From Bacteroidales bacterium (GTDB taxonomy: Bacteria > Bacteroidota > Bacteroidia > Bacteroidales > Muribaculaceae), in contig DXYS01000040.1 in NCBI GenBank assembly GCA_019415705.1, positions 1-51,148 of the forward strand: a DNA stretch of 51,148 nucleotides, read 5' to 3'. The translations under genes and the position numbers were made by a program. Positions 27,538 through 34,551 of the stretch are shown here, one piece after another. How positions within the stretch are numbered: the stretch's first letter is position 1; every line of letters begins with the position of its first letter. The notes under the pieces are model-generated. The model saw only the letters and a list, made by a program, of their open reading frames with translations. It ran no database searches and was not told the DNA's origin.

Positions 27538-27553
27538 TTTATTTGTATCTTTG
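27521..27553 (+). promoter_or_regulatory. Promoter of the yfhO-like operon
   Basis: TTAG (27521-27524, one mismatch to TTTG), 21 bases, then TATCTTTG (27546-27553). The predicted start near 27560 gives a 25-base leader to the ATG at 27585. The -33 half lies inside the TAGCTA array. Confidence 0.55.
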
Positions 27554-27584
27554 TCATGTAATAACTAAAAATCCACGCGATATT

Positions 27585-30245
27585 ATGAGAAAAAAACTTG
27601 TCGAGATTGTCAGAAATCCTCAGTTTTGGGGCTTTTTTGTCTCAGTGGCCGTTATGGCGGTAATCTCGCTCGCATTCTTCTATCCCGATAACTTCGAAGG
27701 CAACAGTCTCGGTCAGGCCGACATAGAGCAGGGCATGGCCAATTCACGTGAGGGCGCCGATTATGAGGCCGCCACAGGCGAGAAAGCCCTGTGGACCAAC
27801 TCGCTCTTCGGAGGCATGCCGACATTCCAGATTTCGCCGCGCTATCCGTCTAACGACCTCTTCACATGGCTCACCTCGGTTTACGGCCTCGGCCTGCCCT
27901 CGCCCTCCGACCTCCTGTTCATGATGATGTTCGGCTTCCTGATACTGCTTTTTACCATGAAGCTGCGCTGGTACTACTGCCTTCTCGGCGCCATCGCGTG
28001 GGGCTTTTCGTCATATTTTGTCATAATCATCGGCGCCGGCCATATCTGGAAGTTTGTCACCCTCGCCTACATCCCGCCGACCATCGCCGGCCTGATTATG
28101 GTCTATCGCGGCCGTTACGTCACCGGCGCCGCCCTGCTGGCGCTCTTCGCCATGCTGCAGCTTAACGCCAATCATCCGCAGATGTCCTATTATTTCTTCT
28201 TCGTGATGCTCGCATTAGTAATTGCCATGGCTGTGATTGCATACCGACGTCGCGAGATGCGCCGCTGGTGGATTGCGACCGGCGTCAGCCTCGGATGCGG
28301 TCTGCTCGCCTTAGGCGCCAACTTACCGTCGCTTTACAACACATATGAATACTCCAAGGAGACAAAGCGCTCGCAGTCAGAACTGACGCCCCTCACCCCG
28401 ACCGGCGCCGAGGCCGACGTCAACGCCGACCGCCCCACAGGCGGCATGCCGCGCGAGCAGATTGTCGGCTGGAGCTACGGTCGCTCGGAGTCTCTGTCGC
28501 TGCTCGTGCCCAATATTAAGGGAGGCGCTTCGGCACGCCCCGAGGGAGGTCAGATGAACTATCTCGGTCTCGACAAGCTCCCCGATGCCGCACAGTATCA
28601 GGGCACCGCCGCCGGCTCGCTGCTGCCCTACCTCAGCCAGTATTTCAATGACTCCGAGGGCACAAACGGCCCCGTCTATGTCGGCGCGCTCATCTTCGCG
28701 CTCTTCCTCCTCGGCTGCTTTATCGTGCGCGGGCCCGTCAAATGGGCGCTCCTCATCGTCACGCTGCTGTCGGTGCTTCTTGCTCTCGGCCGCAACTTCG
28801 AGTCGCTCACAGACCTTATGATTTATCACTTCCCGCTCTACAACAAGTTCCGCGCCGTAGAGTCGATACTGGTTGTCGCAGAGTTTGCCATGCCGCTCCT
28901 TGCGATTCTCGCGCTCAAGAAACTTTTCACGACTGAAGATGCTCTGCGCGTCTTCCGGCGGCCGCTGTTGTGGTCGTTCGGAGTGTGCGTCATGCTTTGT
29001 CTTGTCATCTTGGCATGGCCGTCTATCTTCGGTGACGCCGTCACCTCGGGTGACTATGCCGTCTCGTCAAACATACAGCAGCAGGTCGCACGCATGTGTG
29101 CCTCCTACTCCATGACCAAGGAGCAGACCGACGCCGCTCTCTATGAATACTTCATCAACAATCCGGCCACCCTCTCGGCCATCGAGTCGCTGCGCTACGG
29201 CCTTGTACGCGCCGACGCCCTGCGTTCGCTGCTCTTCATCTGCCTCGGAGCCGGCCTGATATATTTCACCCTCAAAGGCTCTCTCAAGGCTCCGGCGGCC
29301 ACACTGCTTATCGCTGCCACCGTGCTTGTCGACCTCTACGGTGTCGACAAACGCTATGTGTCGCACTCGAGTTTTGCTGTCGCGACTGCCGGACAGGCTT
29401 CGCCCTTTGCCTTCGAGCCTGACGATATAGACCGCGCCATCCTTGCCGACACCGCGGCTTCATACCGTGTGATGGATATACCCGGCTTTGACGAGGCGCG
29501 CCGCTCTTATCACCACAAGATGATAGGCGGTTATCACGCAGCCAAGCTCAACCGCTACGAGGACCTCATACAGCGCCGTCTCAACCCGTTGCGTTCTGTC
29601 GGCTATTACCCCGAGCTGCGCGACGACAGTGTCGCCCGTTCGATGGGTGCCGACGCCGAGCATTTGGCCAATCTCTACCAGACCTTAGACATGCTTAACG
29701 CACGCTATATCATTACCGGTGACGACCAAGCCCCTGTCGTCCGCAATGACAATGCCCTCGGCAACGCTTGGCTCGTCGACTCCGTGGTTTACGTCGACGG
29801 CGCCGACGCCGAGATGGCCGCCCTCGACCGCATCGACGTCAGCCGCACGGCCGTCGCTGACAGCCGCTTCCGTGAGGCTCTCGGCGAGAACGTGCCCTCA
29901 GCCGCTCCCGGCGACACTGTAGTGCTGACCTCCTATTCGCCCAACACACTCAAATATCATGTCACCACTGCCGCCGGCGGCCTCGCCGTCTTCTCTGAGG
30001 TCTACTTCCCGTGGGGCTGGCATGCCGCTGTCGACGGCGAGCCGGTCGCGATGGGCCGCGTCAACTATCTGCTGCGCGCAGTGCGCCTCCCCGCCGGCTC
30101 TCACGAGCTGACCATGACCTTCGACCCCGAGTCGATACACACCACCTCGGCCGTCGCTTACGCCTCTGTATCACTGATTTATCTGCTGCTCCTCGCGGGC
30201 ATATTTGTCGAAATCAAACGATGCGGCTTGCTCTCAAATCGCTAA
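27585..30245 (+). CDS. YfhO-family membrane protein
   Basis: An 886-residue polytopic membrane protein. It has one N-terminal membrane helix, then a periplasmic-facing loop, about a dozen further hydrophobic segments to about residue 590, and a large C-terminal soluble domain followed by a last helix. YfhO proteins are GT-C-like and in Bacillus are needed for glycosylation of lipoteichoic acid; here a role in lipid-linked glycan transfer is inference. The start MRKKLVEIV at 27585 fits the promoter. Its end overlaps the next gene by 25 bases. Confidence 0.85.
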   Translation: MRKKLVEIVRNPQFWGFFVSVAVMAVISLAFFYPDNFEGNSLGQADIEQGMANSREGADYEAATGEKALWTNSLFGGMPTFQISPRYPSNDLFTWLTSVYGLGLPSPSDLLFMMMFGFLILLFTMKLRWYYCLLGAIAWGFSSYFVIIIGAGHIWKFVTLAYIPPTIAGLIMVYRGRYVTGAALLALFAMLQLNANHPQMSYYFFFVMLALVIAMAVIAYRRREMRRWWIATGVSLGCGLLALGANLPSLYNTYEYSKETKRSQSELTPLTPTGAEADVNADRPTGGMPREQIVGWSYGRSESLSLLVPNIKGGASARPEGGQMNYLGLDKLPDAAQYQGTAAGSLLPYLSQYFNDSEGTNGPVYVGALIFALFLLGCFIVRGPVKWALLIVTLLSVLLALGRNFESLTDLMIYHFPLYNKFRAVESILVVAEFAMPLLAILALKKLFTTEDALRVFRRPLLWSFGVCVMLCLVILAWPSIFGDAVTSGDYAVSSNIQQQVARMCASYSMTKEQTDAALYEYFINNPATLSAIESLRYGLVRADALRSLLFICLGAGLIYFTLKGSLKAPAATLLIAATVLVDLYGVDKRYVSHSSFAVATAGQASPFAFEPDDIDRAILADTAASYRVMDIPGFDEARRSYHHKMIGGYHAAKLNRYEDLIQRRLNPLRSVGYYPELRDDSVARSMGADAEHLANLYQTLDMLNARYIITGDDQAPVVRNDNALGNAWLVDSVVYVDGADAEMAALDRIDVSRTAVADSRFREALGENVPSAAPGDTVVLTSYSPNTLKYHVTTAAGGLAVFSEVYFPWGWHAAVDGEPVAMGRVNYLLRAVRLPAGSHELTMTFDPESIHTTSAVAYASVSLIYLLLLAGIFVEIKRCGLLSNR

Positions 30246-30778
30246 GATGGCAGTGTTGGCGCCATGGCCGCGGCTTCGGCGTCCACTCGCCCTTCGCCTA
30301 TCGGTTTATCACCGAGACGTTGCGCGAGCGCTGTCCCTATTATGCCTATGACCGTCTCGAGGCCTTAGGCCGCCGTGAGGGCCCGCAGTGGCTCACCCCG
30401 CGGCTGATACGCCTCATCTTCAGGATTATCAACCGCTTTCAGCCTGAGGCCGTGGCCGTGGCCGGCAGTGAAGGCCTCAGTGTCATCCGCGCCATAGCCT
30501 GCGCCGTCCGCCGCGACACCGGTTTCCGCACGGCGGCTGCCGGCGCGCCCCTTGTCATCGTCACCGACATTGGCTCGGAGGTCATTACGCCGTCAGCTGA
30601 CGGCGTCACACCGGCCGTCTGGGTCTTCCCCTGCCTTGCTCTTGACGGCGCACGCGCCTGCTATGACGCCCTCACGGCCTCGCTCACCTGCGGTCAAAGC
30701 TTTGCCGACCCGCGTGGCCGTGCCGTGGTTGTGATCGACCCCAAGTTGCCGCGCCAGCATTTTGATGTTAAATTTTGA
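30221..30778 (+). CDS. Small HGVHSPF-type protein, possible reduced methyltransferase
   Basis: A 185-residue protein. The N-terminal phrase HGRGFGVHSPFAYRFI matches the start of a Bacteroidota family annotated as class I SAM-dependent methyltransferases, which are usually about 240-260 residues. The expected glycine-rich SAM loop is only weakly seen (VAVAGSEGLSVIRA), and the region after it is short, so it may be a degenerate or non-catalytic member. The start at ATG 30221 (MRLALKSLRW) lies inside the yfhO-like gene, which suggests coupled translation. Confidence 0.6.
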   Translation: MRLALKSLRWQCWRHGRGFGVHSPFAYRFITETLRERCPYYAYDRLEALGRREGPQWLTPRLIRLIFRIINRFQPEAVAVAGSEGLSVIRAIACAVRRDTGFRTAAAGAPLVIVTDIGSEVITPSADGVTPAVWVFPCLALDGARACYDALTASLTCGQSFADPRGRAVVVIDPKLPRQHFDVKF

Positions 30779-30836
30779 GCCGACGGCCCGGACCGCTTGT
30801 TATCTTATTATCATAAGTCTTTAAAAACCACGCCTC

Positions 30837-31463
30837 TTGACTCGTCTTGCCGTCATATTATCGCTCATCGTCGCGCTCGCACTGCCTGCGTCGGCCCGCG
30901 AGCGTACGCTCGAAGACCCCGGCTCGGCCACGCTCAACCCCGTGCGCGGCTACGCATGGCGCGTCGACGAGCAGGGCGACTCGATGCTCGTCATAGCCCT
31001 GCGCGGCATCACGGTTTTCCCCGAGCTAAAGTTCAAGAACAAAAAGGAGGAACAGTTCTACTGGCGCACCGTGCGCGACGTGCGCCTGACACTGCCCTAT
31101 GCCAAGCTTATATCTGAAACCCTCATCGAGACCTACGAATACATCGAGACTTTCGCCACCAAAAAGGAGCGCGAGAAATATCTCAAGGAGATGGAGTCGG
31201 CGCTTTTCGAGCAATACAAGCCCGTGCTTAAGAAGTTCTCCAAGCGTCAGGCCAAGGTCCTCGTCAAACTCATACAGCGCGAGACCAATCAGACGAGCTA
31301 CGACATCGTCAAAGCCTTTCTCGGCTCGTTTCGCGCCACGTTCTGGCAGGGATTCGGCAAACTCTTCGGCGTGAGTCTAAAGAGCGATTATCGCCCGTCT
31401 AAAAACCGCGAGGACGCCATCCTCGAGCGTGTGGCATGCGCCATAGAGGAGGGCCGCCTGTGA
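30837..31463 (+). CDS. Exported DUF4294 protein
   Basis: A 208-residue protein of the Bacteroidota family DUF4294, function unknown. It begins with TTG at 30837; an in-frame TAA 13 bases upstream rules out an earlier start. The signal peptide (1-20) ends PASA. The body has the family's basic helical stretch (FATKKEREKYLKEME, then FSKRQAKVLVKLIQRET) and FLGSFRATFWQ. Its stop overlaps the xerD GTG start by four bases (GTGA). The pairing with xerD recurs in Bacteroidales as far as I recall, but I cannot verify that here. Confidence 0.8.
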   Translation: MTRLAVILSLIVALALPASARERTLEDPGSATLNPVRGYAWRVDEQGDSMLVIALRGITVFPELKFKNKKEEQFYWRTVRDVRLTLPYAKLISETLIETYEYIETFATKKEREKYLKEMESALFEQYKPVLKKFSKRQAKVLVKLIQRETNQTSYDIVKAFLGSFRATFWQGFGKLFGVSLKSDYRPSKNREDAILERVACAIEEGRL

Positions 31464-32365
31464 CAGCCGCTGCCGCCGACGGTCTGCGCGGCCGTTACAT
31501 GGCTTATCTGCTGCTCGAGCGCGGCCTGAGCGACAACACGCGCGAGGCCTATATGGCCGACTATGACCGTCTGTCGCAATGGTTGGACGGCATCGGACGT
31601 AAGATTACCGACGCCGACACCGACTGTATAGAGGGCTTTATCTTTGACCTCGCCGACATAGGCATCGCCGCCCGCTCGCGCGCCCGCATCCTCTCGGGCG
31701 TCAAAGCCCTATACCGTTATCTCCGCTTGGAGCGCATTATAGACGTTGACCCGACCCTCCTTATTGACGCTCCGCGCATCGGGCGCCGTCTGCCCGACGT
31801 GCTCTCGGTCGACGAGATAGATGCCATGATAGCCTCGATTGACCTCTCCAAGCCCGAGGGACGGCGCAACCGCGCCATGATGGAGACTCTCTATGGCTGC
31901 GGCCTCCGCGTCAGTGAGCTTATAGCTTTGAAGTTCAGCGACGTGGATTTTGAGCACGAGTTTGCCATCGTGCGCGGTAAAGGCGACAAGGAGCGTATCG
32001 TCCCCGTTTCGCCCGTCGCCGCCGCCGAGATACGCGAGTGGACCGACGACCGCGCCTCCCTCGACGTCAAGCCCGGCTGCGAGGACTATATCTTCATCAG
32101 CCGCCGCGGACGTCCGCTGACACGCGTCATGGTCTTCTATATCGTGCGCGGCCTCGCCGAAGCAGCCGGCATACGCAAGACCATCTCGCCCCACACACTG
32201 CGCCACTCATTTGCGACTCACCTGCTTGAAGGCGGCGCCAATCTGCGCGCCATCCAGCAGATGCTCGGCCACGAAAGCATCAAGACCACCGAAATCTACC
32301 TCCACCTCGACCGCACCATCCTCCGCGACGAAATCCTCTCCCACCACCCGCGAGGAAGGTATTAA
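31460..32365 (+). CDS. xerD: Site-specific tyrosine recombinase XerD
   Basis: A 301-residue recombinase that resolves chromosome dimers at dif with XerC. Counting from GTG 31460, the catalytic residues are Arg150 (GLRVSEL), Lys174 (GKGDKER), His245 and Arg248 (HTLRHSF), His271 (LGHESI) and Tyr280 (EIYLHL). These positions are within two residues of those in E. coli XerD, which favours this start over the ATG at 31436. An AGGAGG sequence lies about nine bases upstream of the GTG. It is the last gene of the yfhO-like operon. Confidence 0.9.
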   Translation: MTAAAADGLRGRYMAYLLLERGLSDNTREAYMADYDRLSQWLDGIGRKITDADTDCIEGFIFDLADIGIAARSRARILSGVKALYRYLRLERIIDVDPTLLIDAPRIGRRLPDVLSVDEIDAMIASIDLSKPEGRRNRAMMETLYGCGLRVSELIALKFSDVDFEHEFAIVRGKGDKERIVPVSPVAAAEIREWTDDRASLDVKPGCEDYIFISRRGRPLTRVMVFYIVRGLAEAAGIRKTISPHTLRHSFATHLLEGGANLRAIQQMLGHESIKTTEIYLHLDRTILRDEILSHHPRGRY

Positions 32366-32367
32366 AC

Positions 32368-32424
32368 ATGGAGGGACGATTTTAAATCGTCCATTTAAAG
32401 ACAGCGGGCGATTATAAATCACCT
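32368..32424 (+). repeat. 63-bp palindromic repeat, copy 1 (3' end shortened)
   Basis: Starts ATGGAGGGACGATT, contains hairpin GGACGATT/AATCGTCC, then the linker ATTTAAAGACAGC, then a degraded second hairpin GGGCGATT/AATCACC. The last six bases of the unit are missing and copy 2 follows directly. Confidence 0.8.
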
Positions 32425-32488
32425 ATGGGGGGACGATTCGTAATCGTCCATTTAAAGGATAGCGGGCGATTAAAAATCGCCCCTCCAT
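32425..32488 (+). repeat. 63-bp palindromic repeat, copy 2
   Basis: In tandem with copy 1. It holds hairpin GGACGATT/AATCGTCC, the linker ATTTAAAGGATAGC, hairpin GGGCGATT/AATCGCCC, and ends CCCTCCAT, the inverted complement of the unit's first bases. Confidence 0.85.
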
Positions 32489-32489
32489 A

Positions 32490-32525
32490 AAAAATCGCCC
32501 TTCACTTGCGTGAAAGGCGATTTTT
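32490..32525. terminator. Bidirectional terminator between xerD and the sorting-tail gene
   Basis: AAAAATCGCC pairs with GGCGATTTTT and TTCAC with GTGAA around a short loop. T-runs on both strands let it serve the convergent xerD and the gene ending at 32546. It directly follows repeat copy 2, with which it shares the ATCGCC core. Confidence 0.8.
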
Positions 32526-32545
32526 ATGATGGGGATTAAACGGGT

Positions 32546-33970
32546 TTATTTAACCAATTCTTTGGTGACTTTGTTGCCGCGGCGGACGATGTAGAGACCC
32601 GACTCGGGAGCAGCTACGCGCACGCCCTGCAGGTTGTAATATTCAGCCTCTGCTGCGTCATCAGCCACGATTGAGTCGATGCCGTTTGTTGTGGTGGCCT
32701 CGAATGCGATCGGGTTAAAGCGCAGATTGGAGTTATAGGTAACTATGGCCGTGACATTATATGAGCCGGCTGCTACAGACGCGATTTTGAATTTGTTTGC
32801 GAAGTTAACATTGCTGTCTCCTATTTTGCCGGTGAAAACCGTTGTTCCCGTGGGAGTTGCGGAGGCAAAATAGACGTCTTTAAGCACGCCGATGCGGTTG
32901 ATGTTTTCGGTGGTCAGATCATCGGCAGTCATTTCAGCGGGAGTGAATGTGCCATGCTCTTTGACAGTGGGGATAGCGCCTACGGGCCTCATTTCGGGTA
33001 AACCGTTGTAATTATCCATTTTGGCAGTCCAGCCGGCATTGAGCACATCACCGACCTCATATGTGTAGTTTGCGTTGCCTTGGTATATTAACTGATATGC
33101 TGTGCCGTCGGTTACGAAAGCATTATCTTTGCCGTCGGTATATGTTACTGTCAGCTCGCAGTTTATGATGCGCTCTTGATCTTTTGCGAGGGCGTTAAAT
33201 TCGGTCAGGTTATTGACGGCGGGAGCAACCGTGATGGTGTAGCTTGCGCTGCCCTCGCCATACTCGTCATTACCGGCAAATGAGGCTGTGATTTTGGCTG
33301 TGCCGGTTTCTGTTCCGATTGTCACTGCGCCCGTGTTGGCGTCGACTGCGGCAACATTGACTGCGTCAGAGGCGTATGTGATGCCTGTGAGGCTATTCGG
33401 ATTATTTACTGTCTGACCGGTGTAGGTCTCACCCTGTATCACAGTTACAGACTGATTGTCAAATGAGAGGTCTGCCGTTTTCTTGCCTGAGGGTGTGTAG
33501 GTGACGACAATTTTTGAAATTATAATTTGACCTGTGGTGGTAAATGTTACAGAAGCTTCAGAGCCGGTCCATGTTCCGCTACTCAGTGTTCCGGCGCTTG
33601 CTTTCAGATTTACAGTTCCGGTAAATTCTACATTGGTAATTGTTCCACCGTTTGCGGTAAAGATGAGATTCTGGTTTTTAACTTTGGCATTGGTTGAAGT
33701 ACGTATCTCATATCCGTTAGTGCCTTTATAAAAACGAATTATTTGGCCTCCTGAAGCGGCTAATGACGTACCTTTATCGTAGGTTATGGTTACATCTCCA
33801 CTTGTGAGCGGAGAATCTGCCTTAAGGTCAGAACCGGTAGAGCCGGACGGAAGGGCATATCCCCAGCCGGTAATGTTTTCTGCGCTATTAAAATCAAACG
33901 TAGCCTCATCGGCAAAAGCAACTCCGGACATGCCGGCAAGTGTGAGAATAGAGAGTAATAGTTTTTTCAT
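32546..33970 (-). CDS. Secreted Ig-like/OB-like protein with sorting tail, short paralogue
   Basis: A 474-residue exported protein. Signal peptide 1-21 (MKKLLLSILTLAGMSGVAFA), an N-terminal beta-sandwich (about 22-160), a bacterial Ig-like (Big_2 type) module (about 165-250, ITYASD, then TGTAKITASFAGNDEY), an OB-like module (about 255-420) and a sorting tail (YYNLQGVRV, GLYIVRRG, ending ELVK). From the Ig module to the end it parallels the divergent gene at 34552, and the last 38 residues are identical. The start is set by the signal peptide; a frame reaching 34036 would begin at the palindrome. It has its own full promoter with the palindrome in its leader. Confidence 0.85.
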   Translation of the reverse strand: MKKLLLSILTLAGMSGVAFADEATFDFNSAENITGWGYALPSGSTGSDLKADSPLTSGDVTITYDKGTSLAASGGQIIRFYKGTNGYEIRTSTNAKVKNQNLIFTANGGTITNVEFTGTVNLKASAGTLSSGTWTGSEASVTFTTTGQIIISKIVVTYTPSGKKTADLSFDNQSVTVIQGETYTGQTVNNPNSLTGITYASDAVNVAAVDANTGAVTIGTETGTAKITASFAGNDEYGEGSASYTITVAPAVNNLTEFNALAKDQERIINCELTVTYTDGKDNAFVTDGTAYQLIYQGNANYTYEVGDVLNAGWTAKMDNYNGLPEMRPVGAIPTVKEHGTFTPAEMTADDLTTENINRIGVLKDVYFASATPTGTTVFTGKIGDSNVNFANKFKIASVAAGSYNVTAIVTYNSNLRFNPIAFEATTTNGIDSIVADDAAEAEYYNLQGVRVAAPESGLYIVRRGNKVTKELVK

Positions 33971-34012
33971 AAATGGTTTTATATAAGAGATAATTTTTGG
34001 TTTACGAGCTAA

Positions 34013-34035
34013 TGTATCTCTTGCCAAGAGATACA
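34013..34035. promoter_or_regulatory. 23-bp perfect palindrome, site 1
   Basis: TGTATCTCTTG, one centre base, CAAGAGATACA. It begins 14 bases after the -7 box of the leftward gene, so it would lie at the very 5' end of that transcript, 42 bases before the ATG. It could be an operator or a 5' hairpin in the RNA. Confidence 0.8.
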
Positions 34036-34049
34036 CTGATTTTGCAACG

Positions 34050-34081
34050 CAAATATATTTAATATATCCAAAAAACTCAAA
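34050..34081 (-). promoter_or_regulatory. Promoter of the short paralogue
   Basis: On the minus strand TTTG (34081-34078), 20 bases, then TATATTTG (34057-34050), a full consensus match. Transcription would begin around 34043, just before palindrome site 1. Confidence 0.75.
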
Positions 34082-34328
34082 AATTAAGTGCTAAAAAATA
34101 GGGCGAAAATACCTTTTATATATAATAAATTGGCCTTTTTGGATTATTGTGCAGGGGATAGTTCTTAAGTTTGCTTTTAAGACGAAAATGTTAATTGTTG
34201 TGCGGCTATTTTTTTTGGGGAGCGTTTCAACAAACTATGATTGTGGATGATTTGGATGAGCTACTCCTCCGTCATGTAGCAGCTAATCAGGACAATACGT
34301 AAATATGTCAAAGCCACGGGGCTGCAAT

Positions 34329-34357
34329 TTTGTTAATTATAATACTCCACAATTTTG
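34329..34357 (+). promoter_or_regulatory. Possible distal promoter of the long paralogue
   Basis: TTTG (34329-34332), 17 bases, then CAATTTTG (34350-34357). The spacing is short and the first base of the -7 box differs from consensus. It is listed because palindrome site 2 follows 12 bases later, the same geometry as at the other gene. Confidence 0.35.
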
Positions 34358-34366
34358 CAAATTCAC

Positions 34367-34395
34367 TTTTGTATCTCTTGGCAAGAGATACAAAA
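34367..34395. promoter_or_regulatory. Palindrome site 2, extended to 14-bp arms
   Basis: TTTTGTATCTCTTG, one centre base, CAAGAGATACAAAA. The inner 23 bases (34370-34392) repeat site 1 except for the centre base. It lies about 80 bases upstream of the proximal promoter of the long paralogue, and T6 follows six bases after the right arm. Confidence 0.8.
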
Positions 34396-34450
34396 CAGCC
34401 GTTTTTTAATAATTTTGCAACTTTTTCGGCCTCATTTTTAGTGTTTTATT

Positions 34451-34482
34451 TTTGAGTTTTTTTGTATTGTTTAGTAATTTTG
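34451..34482 (+). promoter_or_regulatory. Proximal promoter of the long paralogue
   Basis: TTTG (34451-34454), 20 bases, then TAATTTTG (34475-34482), a full consensus match. The predicted start near 34489 leaves a leader of about 63 bases to the ATG at 34552. Confidence 0.75.
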
Positions 34483-34551
34483 CATTGCGCGAAAATTATT
34501 TTGCAGGACAATACGCAAGAAATCTATTATTAACCCTTAATACTATATTTT

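Larger units (their letters stand above)
33971..34551. other. Divergent regulatory region of the paralogue pair
   Basis: 581 A/T-rich bases without a credible gene. It holds a full promoter for each gene, a weaker distal promoter for the rightward gene, two copies of a 23-bp perfect palindrome, and a 12-bp direct repeat CAGGACAATACG (34288-34299 and 34504-34515). A non-coding RNA in the middle (34090-34320) cannot be excluded, but I see no fold that argues for one. Confidence 0.6.
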
